Shown one piece after another: positions 42,951-51,576 of a stretch of 64,000 nucleotides of DNA; within the stretch, counting starts at the first letter, position 1; each line of letters opens with the position of its first letter. The translations under genes and the position numbers were made by a program. The notes beneath the pieces were generated by a model. It saw only the letters and a list, made by a program, of their open reading frames with translations, was not told the DNA's origin and did no database searches. Source of the DNA: CAVWZH01 sp963765285 (GTDB taxonomy: Bacteria; Acidobacteriota; Terriglobia; Terriglobales; Acidobacteriaceae); assembly GCA_963765285.1 (NCBI GenBank), contig CAVXVR010000002.1:1-64000 (forward strand), given 5' to 3'.

Positions 42951-43682
42951 TCATCCCGATTTGCTGACCTGAGTTTGGTTGTGCAGCTTCCTGAAGTCGG
43001 TCTTGGCAGGCATGCCGCCATCTTTCTGCGGGGCCAGCCGGCGGCGCGCGTCATTCACGAAACCTAGAAAACGATGTGCCAGTTCCTGAATTCGCTCTGC
43101 CTCGCGACATTCGATGGCGTCCGCCGGGATCAACTCAGTGCCTACTCCGATGGCCGTCGCTCCGGCAAATATGAAATTCGCAGCTGTCTGCTGGGTCACC
43201 CCTCCGGCGGCGATCAATGGAATCTGCGGCAATGCTGTCTTCAACGATTTAATGTACTTGTCACCGCCAACCTGAGCGCAGGGGAACACTTTGACGAAGT
43301 CCGATCCGGCCTTCCACGCCGTGACTACTTCCGTCGGCGTCAAAGCCCCCGGGAGGACTGCGATTTCTTCCTTGGTAGCAAATTCCACAATGGCCAGGTC
43401 GAAGCCGGGTGCGGTTAAAAAGCTCGCTCCCGCGTCCACGCAACGTCGCGCAGCCTCGGTATCCAATACCGTGCCGGCGCCAACGATCATTTGTTTGTGG
43501 TGACGGACGAGATGGGAAATCAGCTCGACCGCCTCGGGGCAAGTCAAGGTGATTTCCACAATAGGTATACCGCCTCCGGTGACACTGTCGGCGGCAAAGT
43601 GCGCCTCCTCGGCGGTGGAAACTCGGACCGCGGGAATGACGCCTATTTTCCTGATGAGATCGCAGACTTCAGATCTTTTCAT
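42951..43682 (-). CDS. eda: KDPG/KHG aldolase
   Basis: This enzyme cleaves 2-keto-3-deoxy-6-phosphogluconate to pyruvate and glyceraldehyde 3-phosphate. The product is 243 residues from the ATG at 43682. A GTG at 43697 is possible. Motifs are the Glu of VEITLTCPEAVE, GAGTVLDTEAARRCVDAGAS, PGALTPTEVVTAWKAGSDFV, and the Schiff-base Lys in FVKVFPC. The C-terminal 25 residues (PQKDGGMPAKTDFRKLHNQT) are an extra tail. A CTCGTC/GACGAG hairpin sits just upstream. The kinase or dehydratase partners of the Entner-Doudoroff route are not in the window. Confidence 0.9.
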   Translation of the reverse strand: MKRSEVCDLIRKIGVIPAVRVSTAEEAHFAADSVTGGGIPIVEITLTCPEAVELISHLVRHHKQMIVGAGTVLDTEAARRCVDAGASFLTAPGFDLAIVEFATKEEIAVLPGALTPTEVVTAWKAGSDFVKVFPCAQVGGDKYIKSLKTALPQIPLIAAGGVTQQTAANFIFAGATAIGVGTELIPADAIECREAERIQELAHRFLGFVNDARRRLAPQKDGGMPAKTDFRKLHNQTQVSKSG

Positions 43683-43741
43683 AGTGGAATTCTGCACTCG
43701 TCCCGAAGACGAGTCACAGCCCCCTGGTCATTGCATCAATC

Positions 43742-46700
43742 CTACACGGCCCCCTCGGAGTCTGGCTCGGGAAGCCGGTCACCTTCACGGGCAAACCAGG
43801 TGTAGAGCGTGGGCAGAAGAAAAATACCGATGATCAGGTTGGAGAGCAGTCCTCCGACGATCACGATGGCAAAAGGGCGCTGCGAGTCTGATCCGATTCC
43901 GTGAGACAGCGCCGCAGGGAGCAGACCAAGGGTCGCAACCAGCATGGTCATCATAATCGGCCGAAGGCGGAGGACAGCTCCTTCCGCCGCTGACTGCTCG
44001 ATGGTGTAACCCCGGGCCCGGAGTTGATTGATGTACTCCACCATGATGACGCCGGTTTGTACCGACACGCCAAACAGCGCCAGAAAGCCGACTCCCGAGG
44101 AGACGCTGAGGTTCGTACCCGTGACCAGCAAAGCCAGCAGGCCTCCCAGCGGAGCCATGGACACGTTCGTCAAAACGAGAAGCGCCCATTTGACGGACCT
44201 GAACATCGCATAAAGGATAACGTAAATCGCTACCAGGGTGACCGGGAGCACAATCATCAGCCGATGCTGGGAACGCTTCTGGCTCTCGTATTCGCCGGCC
44301 CAGTCAAGCGTGTATCCGGGCGGCAATTTGACACTGGCAGCGACCTTTCGCATGGCCTCTTCGACCGTGCTGCCCAAGTCTCTTCCGCGCACGCTGAATT
44401 TGATCGCCACGTATCGCGAGTTGGCCTCGCGATAAATTTCTGAACCGCCATCGGTGACGCTGCTCTTTGTCAGTTGGGCCAGAGAGACACGCTCACCGGC
44501 AGGCGACACCAAGCGAATTTTTTCGATGGCTTCTCGCGTGTCCCGGTATTGCGGCAAATAACGCAGTGTCAGGTCGTATCGTTGTTCTCCGATCAGGACC
44601 TGGCTGAGCGCACTTCCGCCCACGGCGGTTTGAATTGCATCCTGAACGTCCGAGACATTGATCCCGAAACGTGCGGCTTGATCGCGATCCACCTCGAAAT
44701 TGAGGTTGGGCTGGCCGAGGACGCGAAACAGTCCAAGATCCTCGACGCCACGAACATCCCGCATGACGCTGACAATCTGATCGCCCTTCGCTTCGAGGGT
44801 CTTGAGATCGTCTCCATAGAGCTTTACCGCGAGCGCGCCTTTGACGCCGCTCACCGCTTCTTCCAGATTGTCAGAAATGGGCTGCGAGAACCCCCAAAAT
44901 ACCCCGGGTATCTTCTCCAGTTCCCGGCTCATGGCGTCGATCAACTGCTCTTTGTTTTGATGGAAGACCGGACGCCACTTTTCCTTGGGCAGAAGGTCAA
45001 CGAAAAATTCCATATCGAAGAAACCGGTTGTATCGGTTCCGTCATCCGGACGGCCGATCTGGTTCACCACGCGAGGCACTTCGGGAAACGAGCAGAGGAC
45101 CTGGCGCGCTCTCTCAGCCACGCGCGCGCTTTCGGTAGGTCCCGTGCTGGGCGCCAGAGTGCCGCGAACCCAAATTGCGCCCTCATCGAGGTGAGGAAGG
45201 AATTCCGAGCCGATCACTCCGCTGAAGGCCAGGAACAGGGCCAGGGCAAACAAAATGGCGGCGGCTCCGACGGTGAAAGTGCGTTTGCGGATCGTCCACC
45301 CCACAGCCTTCCGGTAACGAACGGTCAAATAGCTCATCACGGGGTTCTTCCATTCCTTTACCCCGGACTGGAAGAAGAGGCTGGCGAGAGCGGGAGCAAC
45401 CAGCATGGAAAACATCAGTGCGCCGAGCAAAGCGAAGGCCACCGTCCAGGCCATGGGCTTAAACAGCTTTCCTTCGACCTGTTGCAAAGTGAAGATGGGC
45501 AGGTATGCCGTGATAATAATAGCGATGGCATAAAAAACAGGCCGCTGAACCTCGTGCGCGGCATCCCGGATTCGCTCTATGGCTGTGTGATGCTCTCGCT
45601 CGGGACGATTCAGATGGCGAACAATGTTTTCGATCATCACCACGGCGCCATCGACGACCATGCCAAAATCCAGCGCACCTAAAGAAAGCAGGTTGGCGGA
45701 AATGTGGCGAAGATCGAGACAAATGGAGGCAAACAGCAGGGCAAAAGGTATGGTGAACGAGACGATGAGCGCGCCCCGGATATTTCCCAGAAAGAGGAGC
45801 AGAATGATCACCACCAGGATCATTCCTTCGCCGAGATTGTGCAGCACCGTATGAGTCGTGTAGTGCACCAGATCGTCGCGGTCGAGGTAGGGGACGATCT
45901 TTACACCCGGCGGGAGTATGTGGTCGTTGAGCTTTTGCACGACCGCGTGTATGCCGTCCATGGTCGGCGCGGTGTCCGCGCCTTTACGCATGAACACGAT
46001 CCCCTCAACCACATCGTTGTCATCGACCACAACGCCGTCGGAGCGATGGATTGCTTTGCCAATTTGGCCCAGGCGAATCTTCGGTCCCTGAGTGACGATG
46101 GCCACATCCTTTACGCGTATCGCAGTGCCCTTCTGTGTCTTGAGTACAGTCTCCGCGATATCCTGCACATTTCTTACCAGCCCGACCGCGCGAACGTTGA
46201 TCTGCTGCGCGCCCTGTTCGATAAAACTGCCGCCAGCATTCGCGTTCGCGTTGCTTAACTGCTGCTCGATCTGAGCCAGACTCAAACCATATGCCACCAA
46301 CTTGTCGGGATCGACCCGGACCTGATATTCGCGAGTCAAACCGCCGAAGGAGGAATCATCGACGACATCGGGTGCGGCCTTGATGTACTTGGTGATTGTC
46401 CAATCCTGGAGCGTCTTGAGCTCCATGAGGTCGTAATTGGGATCTGTGCTCGTCAGTGTGTACCAATAGACGGAACCAATCGGGCTAAAATCAGGGCCAA
46501 TCTGGGCAGACACAGTGGGGGGCAGGGTCACGCTCGAAAGCCGCTCCAGAACCTTCTGGCGGTCCCAGTCGTTGTTGGAATCATCGTCAAAGATGAGATT
46601 GACAACGGAGAGTCCCGCCAAAGAGGCGGACCGTACATGCGCCAGATGCGGAATTCCGTTCATCTGGATTTCGATCGGGATGGTGATTTGCTGTTCGACC

Positions 46701-46879
46701 TCTTCGGCGGCCCGGCCCGGCCACTGAGTAATCACTTGAACCCATGTGTTCGCGACATCCGGGTAGGCCTCGACGGGCAATCGCTTGAAGGCAACAATGC
46801 CCCACAAGAAAAGACCCACCGCCACACTGAGAACGATGAACCGATTGTTGAGCGCAAAATCGAGGAGAGAGCGAATCAT
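43742..46879 (-). CDS. CzcA-type heavy-metal RND efflux pump
   Basis: This is the inner-membrane proton/metal antiporter of a tripartite pump, 1045 residues from MIRSLLDFALNNRFIVLSVA. Upstream residues to 47038 have no start support and lie inside the adaptor gene. TM4 carries LDFGMVVDGAVVMIENIVRH, the DFGxxVDxxVxxxEN signature of divalent-metal exporters (Co/Zn/Cd/Ni) rather than the copper type. RND features such as GPDFSPIGSVYWYTLTS, the FLGNIRGALIVSFTIPFALL helix and C-terminal LRLRPIMMTMLVATLGLLPA are present. Its start overlaps the adaptor stop by one base (TAATG). It is the last gene of the three-gene operon. Confidence 0.94.
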   Translation of the reverse strand: MIRSLLDFALNNRFIVLSVAVGLFLWGIVAFKRLPVEAYPDVANTWVQVITQWPGRAAEEVEQQITIPIEIQMNGIPHLAHVRSASLAGLSVVNLIFDDDSNNDWDRQKVLERLSSVTLPPTVSAQIGPDFSPIGSVYWYTLTSTDPNYDLMELKTLQDWTITKYIKAAPDVVDDSSFGGLTREYQVRVDPDKLVAYGLSLAQIEQQLSNANANAGGSFIEQGAQQINVRAVGLVRNVQDIAETVLKTQKGTAIRVKDVAIVTQGPKIRLGQIGKAIHRSDGVVVDDNDVVEGIVFMRKGADTAPTMDGIHAVVQKLNDHILPPGVKIVPYLDRDDLVHYTTHTVLHNLGEGMILVVIILLLFLGNIRGALIVSFTIPFALLFASICLDLRHISANLLSLGALDFGMVVDGAVVMIENIVRHLNRPEREHHTAIERIRDAAHEVQRPVFYAIAIIITAYLPIFTLQQVEGKLFKPMAWTVAFALLGALMFSMLVAPALASLFFQSGVKEWKNPVMSYLTVRYRKAVGWTIRKRTFTVGAAAILFALALFLAFSGVIGSEFLPHLDEGAIWVRGTLAPSTGPTESARVAERARQVLCSFPEVPRVVNQIGRPDDGTDTTGFFDMEFFVDLLPKEKWRPVFHQNKEQLIDAMSRELEKIPGVFWGFSQPISDNLEEAVSGVKGALAVKLYGDDLKTLEAKGDQIVSVMRDVRGVEDLGLFRVLGQPNLNFEVDRDQAARFGINVSDVQDAIQTAVGGSALSQVLIGEQRYDLTLRYLPQYRDTREAIEKIRLVSPAGERVSLAQLTKSSVTDGGSEIYREANSRYVAIKFSVRGRDLGSTVEEAMRKVAASVKLPPGYTLDWAGEYESQKRSQHRLMIVLPVTLVAIYVILYAMFRSVKWALLVLTNVSMAPLGGLLALLVTGTNLSVSSGVGFLALFGVSVQTGVIMVEYINQLRARGYTIEQSAAEGAVLRLRPIMMTMLVATLGLLPAALSHGIGSDSQRPFAIVIVGGLLSNLIIGIFLLPTLYTWFAREGDRLPEPDSEGAV

Positions 46880-48012
46880 TACTGTTCCGTCGTATTCTGG
46901 AATTCGAGAGCGTTGGCAATGACTTGCTGGCCTGGCGCAATTCCCGAGAGGATTGCCTGCATATTGCCCGCGAGCATTTCGCCAGCCTTCACTTCCACGC
47001 GCCGAAACTTTCCGCCACCCAGGGGCAAGTACACCCAATCACGGTCGTGCAGATGCAGGACCGCCGTTGCAGGCACGGCCGCAAACTTCTCTTTCTTCTG
47101 GCCGTGAAAGGTTGCCAGGGCAAACATGCCGGGGCGCATGAGTCCCGGGTTGCGCATTTCAATTCGCACTTTCGCAGTGCGGAGATTCGGGTCGAGGATC
47201 GGGCCAATGTTGCCGATCACGCCAGTGAATGTTTTATCGGGATATGCATTCAGGCGAACGTCGGCCTTGTCTCCCAGGCGCACGGCCGGAAGATCGTTTT
47301 CGTACACATCGCAGAGAATCCATACGTAAGTCAGGTCAGAGATGGTAAACGGATTCGGCGAGCTCAGGCCCTGCACGCCGGCTGCACTGGTAACTTGTTG
47401 GTCGGTAATGACTCCTGAAACGGGTGCGTGGATCGCGACCACCCCCGACGGCTGATCAAGGTTGGTATTGCCTAGCACGCGAAGCTTTTCGCTACTCGTC
47501 TTTACGTCCACCTGCGATTTGGCCTCTGCATCTTGCGCAACCTGAAGATCGTTCAGGGAGATCGCGCCCTTGTCATAGAGAAGCCTCGCCCGCTCCAGTT
47601 GTGTGCGGGAGAGTTGCTCGTCGGCCACGGCTTTCTGGTAATCGGAAAAGGCCCCGGAAATATCGGCGCTTTGCACCGTCAGCAACACTTGTCCTTTTTT
47701 GACCGTGTCGCCCAATCGGGCTTTGACTTCCACGACGCGGCCTGACGCCAAAGAAATAACCGGCACAGTCCGGGAAATGTCCGGATTGACGGTCGCCGTC
47801 GCCGTCAATTGCGAGGTGGTGACATGCTCGACCGCCGTGGTCAACGGAAACTTGGCCGGATGTTCGACTTGAAAGACGTTCGCATCCTCGGCACGCTCTA
47901 CTTTCAGCGGTGGCGGCGCCTCCGCTTGAGGATCACTCTTGCTGCCACAAGCGGCATCGAACAGAACCAAAGTTAGAATGAGGGCCGAGGTTGCAATTCT
48001 GGTGCGGCTCAT
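46879..48012 (-). CDS. RND efflux periplasmic adaptor (CzcB-like)
   Basis: The product is 377 residues with a lipoprotein-type N-terminus (LVLFDAACGSKSD, Cys22). Biotinyl-lipoyl halves (VISLASGRVVEVKARLGDTV, KKGQVLLTVQSAD and HAPVSGVITDQQVTSAAGVQ) flank a coiled-coil hairpin. Beta-barrel and membrane-proximal parts follow (VRIEMRNPGLMRPGMFALAT). There is no His-rich N-terminal extension as in CzcB proper. It overlaps the outer-membrane gene upstream by ATGA at 48009-48012 and the pump gene downstream by one base. Confidence 0.93.
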   Translation of the reverse strand: MSRTRIATSALILTLVLFDAACGSKSDPQAEAPPPLKVERAEDANVFQVEHPAKFPLTTAVEHVTTSQLTATATVNPDISRTVPVISLASGRVVEVKARLGDTVKKGQVLLTVQSADISGAFSDYQKAVADEQLSRTQLERARLLYDKGAISLNDLQVAQDAEAKSQVDVKTSSEKLRVLGNTNLDQPSGVVAIHAPVSGVITDQQVTSAAGVQGLSSPNPFTISDLTYVWILCDVYENDLPAVRLGDKADVRLNAYPDKTFTGVIGNIGPILDPNLRTAKVRIEMRNPGLMRPGMFALATFHGQKKEKFAAVPATAVLHLHDRDWVYLPLGGGKFRRVEVKAGEMLAGNMQAILSGIAPGQQVIANALEFQNTTEQ

Positions 48013-49262
48013 TGGATAACCTCACGTCCGACGGCAAGATTCAATTGACTGGCCGCATTCAGATAGGAAGCGACCAGATTCAAATAGTTGACTTGGACGC
48101 TGCGGTAATCCGCTTGCGCGTTGAGAAAATCCAGAAGCGACGCAGCGCCGTGTTGATAGGAAAACGAGATCGTGTCCCGGATGCTTGAGGCCTCTTCCAG
48201 GTACTGGTCCTTGTAAGGTTTTAAAAGGATGACAGCGCTGTTCACGGTCGCATAGGCGGAATCAACATCGTTGAAAACCTGTGCCCGGGTTGCGGCCGCG
48301 AGTCTGTCGTTGCGATCGATGTCCAGTTGAGTACGGCGCTTCTCCCCCTGGTTGCGATCAAAAATCCGCAGAGGAACGGTCACGCTGAACCCGATGTACT
48401 GGTCGATGGGAGGGTTGCGGCCGCCATCGAAACCTAGGATTGGATCGGTGGATCCGTTAGCCACCGCCAGACGGTAATCAGTTTTCGCTTTGTCGACCGA
48501 TTGCACCGCTGCCCTCAGGTCAGGGCGGGTATCGAGAGCGGCCTGGCGGACGTCGCTCAAGGGAGGAATCTGTTCTGCGAAATCAAACGGTCCGACTACA
48601 TCGAACTGCTCAACCCGGGTCTGGTCATTCAGAAGCATGAGCAGTTGAATCTTCGCGATGCGCAGATTTACTTCGGCAGTTTGCAAGTCGGACAGATACT
48701 GGACTCTTTGCAGTTCCAGGCGTTTCAAATCCACCTGGGCGATGCCGCCGGCCTGGTAGCGATCGCGATTTACGTCGAGTACATGGTCGTAGTACGCCAG
48801 ATTTTCTTTCGCCAAATCCAAAATGGCTTTTTCCTGAAGCGTCTCGATAAACGCGCCGCGAAGGTTGAATAACAGATTCCGTTCCAGGTCGGCTTGCGCG
48901 GAGGTCACGAGTGCAGTCCCTTTTTGCGCGCTCTCCAGCCGCAGCCCGCGTTTGTGCTGGCGCTCCCACAGAAAGTTCACACTCCCCGCCGCGAGAAGGT
49001 AGGCGAAGGGTCCGTGAGGAGGGCCTCCACTGAAGGGATCGATCTGATCAGCCAGGATGGTGAGGTTGGGGTTAGGGCGCAGGTTCGCAGTGATCTCCTG
49101 CGCGCGGGATTCATCGATGCCGAGTTGTCCCGCCCGCAGAGTCGGGTTCGCAGCCTCGAATTTCGCGCGAATTTCTTGCCAGGTGAACGCTCTCTGGGCG
49201 AACGCGAAGTTTCCCAACGTGGCGACGAGGAATAATCCGAAGCAGAAACGCACCCCGCGCAT
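48009..49262 (-). CDS. TolC-family outer-membrane factor (CzcC-like)
   Basis: The product is 417 residues with a signal peptide ending VATLGNFAFAQR. Two OEP (TolC) repeats are seen: ANPTLRAGQLGIDESRAQEI with NLRPNPNLT, and later ALDTRPDLRAAVQSVDKAKT with LGFDGGRNPPIDQYIGFSVT. It forms the channel through the outer membrane for the CzcBA pair. The start is the ATG at 49262 with GGGAGGA 5 bases upstream. It is the first gene of the operon, 180 bases from the divergent repressor. Confidence 0.92.
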   Translation of the reverse strand: MRGVRFCFGLFLVATLGNFAFAQRAFTWQEIRAKFEAANPTLRAGQLGIDESRAQEITANLRPNPNLTILADQIDPFSGGPPHGPFAYLLAAGSVNFLWERQHKRGLRLESAQKGTALVTSAQADLERNLLFNLRGAFIETLQEKAILDLAKENLAYYDHVLDVNRDRYQAGGIAQVDLKRLELQRVQYLSDLQTAEVNLRIAKIQLLMLLNDQTRVEQFDVVGPFDFAEQIPPLSDVRQAALDTRPDLRAAVQSVDKAKTDYRLAVANGSTDPILGFDGGRNPPIDQYIGFSVTVPLRIFDRNQGEKRRTQLDIDRNDRLAAATRAQVFNDVDSAYATVNSAVILLKPYKDQYLEEASSIRDTISFSYQHGAASLLDFLNAQADYRSVQVNYLNLVASYLNAASQLNLAVGREVIQ

Positions 49263-49387
49263 GAGTCCTCCCTATCGGTTGCTTATTCCGGCGTCATCAA
49301 GTGTGTTGCGAATGAAATGACCTTCTCTCAGTCGCGCTCTGGCGGGACTGAAAGCCGGCCCTATTACATGCGGCGAATATGAATAGA

Positions 49388-49416
49388 TTGTTAACACGAC
49401 GCTCTTGTACTATACT
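49388..49416 (+). promoter_or_regulatory. Promoter of the RcnR/CsoR-type repressor gene
   Basis: TTGTTA (49388-49393), 17 bases, TATACT (49411-49416). The -10 lies inside the 19-bp operator palindrome. The predicted transcript would start only about 20 bases before the GTG. Confidence 0.75.
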
Positions 49417-49432
49417 GAGTATAGTATGTCAA
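49404..49432 (-). promoter_or_regulatory. Promoter of the metal-efflux operon
   Basis: On the minus strand TTGACA (49432-49427) is perfect. A 17-base spacer and TACAAG (49409-49404) follow. The operator palindrome fills the spacer. It gives a leader of about 135 bases to the outer-membrane-factor gene. Confidence 0.7.
49408..49426. promoter_or_regulatory. Perfect 19-bp operator palindrome shared by two divergent promoters
   Basis: TACTATACTGAGTATAGTA is a 9-1-9 perfect inverted repeat between the divergent efflux operon and the metal-sensor gene. It overlaps the -10 of one promoter and the spacer of the other. It is not the G-tract type of operator described for several CsoR/RcnR proteins. 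Confidence 0.8.
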
Positions 49433-49442
49433 GGAGGAATCG

Positions 49443-49721
49443 GTGGCCCATACTGCAGACGAAAAGAAGAAGCTACTGGCACGGGTAAACCGGGTGCAAG
49501 GACAGTTGCAGAGCATTCGCGAGGCGATTGAAGACGAGAAAGCGTGTGAGGACGTCCTGCAGCAGATTGCCGCATGCCGGGGCGCGATGAACAGTTTGCT
49601 GGTCGAAATCGTGGAAGGGGAGATTCGCTTTCACGTTCTGGACAAGAGCGCCAAAGTCGATTCGAAAGAAACCAGAGCCGCGGAGAATCTGATCGATCTA
49701 TTGCGCCGGTACATTAAGTGA
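49443..49721 (+). CDS. RcnR/CsoR-family metal-responsive repressor
   Basis: The product is 92 residues, a DUF156 all-helical DNA-binding protein that releases DNA when it binds its effector. The start is a GTG at 49443 with AAGGAGG 5 bases upstream. Motifs are KKKLLARVNRVQGQLQSIRE, DVLQQIAACRGAMNSLLVEI and C-terminal LIDLLRRYIK. The metal-site positions carry His3, Cys35, Glu60 and His64, close to the His-Cys-His-His set of the Ni/Co sensor RcnR and unlike the Cys-His-Cys set of copper CsoR. Being divergent from a CzcA-type pump, it very likely controls it and itself through the palindrome at 49408-49426. Confidence 0.92.
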   Translation: MAHTADEKKKLLARVNRVQGQLQSIREAIEDEKACEDVLQQIAACRGAMNSLLVEIVEGEIRFHVLDKSAKVDSKETRAAENLIDLLRRYIK

Positions 49722-50177
49722 CGAGCCGGCCGGTTGCGCAGGCTCAATGCAGGTGACGCAGCAATCCCCAAAATAAAAACGGGACAGCCCGGAGCCCCCC
49801 GAAGCTGTCCTGAACCCTCCCGGTTAGAAGGGCATGTCACTGAAGAGAGGGTAGTGGGCACGTGTTGCAGGAATGTTGCAAACGCATGAATTCTGTGTAA
49901 ATCGAGCAGTGACCAAAAGAGCCCAGTAACCACTACTGCGTCATCCCGAACCTCGGCGCAGTTCGGCCGAGGGAGGGATCCCGCGCGGGTCTTATCGCTC
50001 GTTCGGGAGTCGAAGGCTGGTCCCGTGATAACGAATGCCGCGGCGCTGCAGGCTAGATCACTCGCCCCGCTGGAGAAAACGCCCGGCCTTGGGATGACTG
50101 AAGTGGGAGAGGGCGAGAGATTGCGAGTGAGAGCGGGCCGGCTGCTACTATATGGCCGGACTTTTGGAGGAGCCCCA
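49722..50177. repeat. Intergenic region with a TCATCCCGAAC-type repeat
   Basis: This 456-base gap holds no gene. At 49783-49812 a GGACAGC/GCTGTCC stem may end the repressor transcript, though no T-tract follows. At 49940-50100 lies a long element that begins TCATCCCGAACC, contains GAGGGATCCCGCGCGGGTCT (allowing for a small duplication) and ends GGGATGACT, so its ends are inverted. A related block is at 56743-56880. A GGAGGAG ribosome site precedes hemL. Confidence 0.6.
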
Positions 50178-51476
50178 ATGGCCCGCAAGGTCACCGTCTC
50201 GCGCAAATTGCAAAAGCGCGCGGAGCAGTTTATTCCGGGAGGAGTGAATTCGCCGGTGCGCGCGTTTCGCGCCGTGGGGGGCGATCCCCTGTTCATGGTG
50301 CGCGGGCAGGGCTCGCATATCTGGGACGCGGACGGCAACGAGTACATCGACTACATCGGTTCCTGGGGGCCGCTGATCCTGGGGCACGCGCCGCCCAGCG
50401 TGATCGAAGCAATAACCGCAGCCGCACGCAACGGCACCAGCTTTGGGGCTTCTACTCCCGCCGAAGCAGACCTCGCCGAAATTGTGATCTCCGCGTTTCC
50501 TCAAATGCAGAAAGTGCGGTTCGTGAATTCGGGCACGGAAGCCACCATGTCGGCCATCCGGCTGGCGCGGGCTGCCACCAAGCGCAAGTATATTGTGAAA
50601 TTTGAAGGCTGTTATCACGGGCATGCCGACGCCCTGCTGGTGAAGGCGGGGTCGGGCGTGGCTACGCTGGGTATTCCTGGATCGGCAGGCGTTCCCCAGG
50701 AGTTCATCCAATTCACGTTGGCGCTGCCTTTTAATAACATCGGCGCGTTGGAACTGGCATTCAGCAAGTACAAGCATCAGATCGCGTGCGTGATCGTGGA
50801 ACCCGTGGTGGGGAATATGGGATGCGTCCCCGGGTCGGGCGATTACCTTGCGGCCTTGCGGCTGATTACGCAGCGCGAGAAGGCGATCTTAATTTTCGAT
50901 GAGGTGATGACTGGTTTTCGCGTCGCCTTCGGCGGAGCGCAGGAGCGCTACAACATTCGCCCGGATCTGACGACGCTGGGGAAAATTATAGGCGGGGGCT
51001 TGCCGGTGGGCGCTTACGGCGGGCCGGCGGAACTGATGGATCTGGTTGCCCCACTCGGGCCGATGTATCAGGCGGGGACGCTCTCGGGCAATCCGCTCGC
51101 GATGGCTGCGGGCGTGGCGACTCTTACTCATCTGCGCCAGCACAAAGATGAGATTTATCCGCGGTTGGAGAAACTTAGCGGCAAGTTGGTGGATGGCGTG
51201 GTGGCTGCGGCGAAATCTGCCCATGTCAAACTTTGCGCCAATCGCGTGGGATCGATGTTCACCTGGTTCTTTACGGCGGGGCCGGTGACGGATTGGGCTA
51301 CTGCTTCCAAGTCTGATGCCAAGGCGTTTGCGCGCTTTTTCCGCGGGATGTTGGATAACGGGGTATATCTTCCGCCTTCGCAGTTTGAGGCGGCGTTTCT
51401 GAGCGCGGCGCACACGGAGGAGGATGTTCAGAAAACCATCGCTGCCGCCAAGCAGGCGTTTGCAGGGCATGGGTAA
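50178..51476 (+). CDS. hemL: Glutamate-1-semialdehyde 2,1-aminomutase
   Basis: HemL makes 5-aminolevulinate from glutamate-1-semialdehyde in the C5 heme pathway. The product is 432 residues from the ATG at 50178, with GGAGGAG upstream. The frame open to 50025 lacks support. Motifs are FIPGGVNSPVRAFRAVGGDP, VNSGTEATMSAIRLARAAT, FEGCYHGHADALLVKAGSG, EVMTGFRVAFGGAQ, and the PLP Lys in TTLGKIIGGGLPVGAYGG. It is monocistronic; hemA and hemB are not in the window. Confidence 0.97.
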   Translation: MARKVTVSRKLQKRAEQFIPGGVNSPVRAFRAVGGDPLFMVRGQGSHIWDADGNEYIDYIGSWGPLILGHAPPSVIEAITAAARNGTSFGASTPAEADLAEIVISAFPQMQKVRFVNSGTEATMSAIRLARAATKRKYIVKFEGCYHGHADALLVKAGSGVATLGIPGSAGVPQEFIQFTLALPFNNIGALELAFSKYKHQIACVIVEPVVGNMGCVPGSGDYLAALRLITQREKAILIFDEVMTGFRVAFGGAQERYNIRPDLTTLGKIIGGGLPVGAYGGPAELMDLVAPLGPMYQAGTLSGNPLAMAAGVATLTHLRQHKDEIYPRLEKLSGKLVDGVVAAAKSAHVKLCANRVGSMFTWFFTAGPVTDWATASKSDAKAFARFFRGMLDNGVYLPPSQFEAAFLSAAHTEEDVQKTIAAAKQAFAGHG

Positions 51477-51576
51477 GGCCGCCCCTTTGGCATTTTTTGG
51501 ATCGGACCACGGCCCACGTGGTGACGGCCGAGGGCGGCCGTCCCTACGTGGCCTGTGGTGGCCCGTGTTGTGGCGG

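Noticed and set aside
44474..45682. 402-residue plus-strand ORF
   Set aside because: It is antisense to the CzcA-type pump gene and has no domain or signal features.
49783..49812. Terminator of the repressor gene
   Set aside because: The GGACAGC/GCTGTCC stem has no T-tract after it on the coding strand, so it is only noted inside the intergenic entry.
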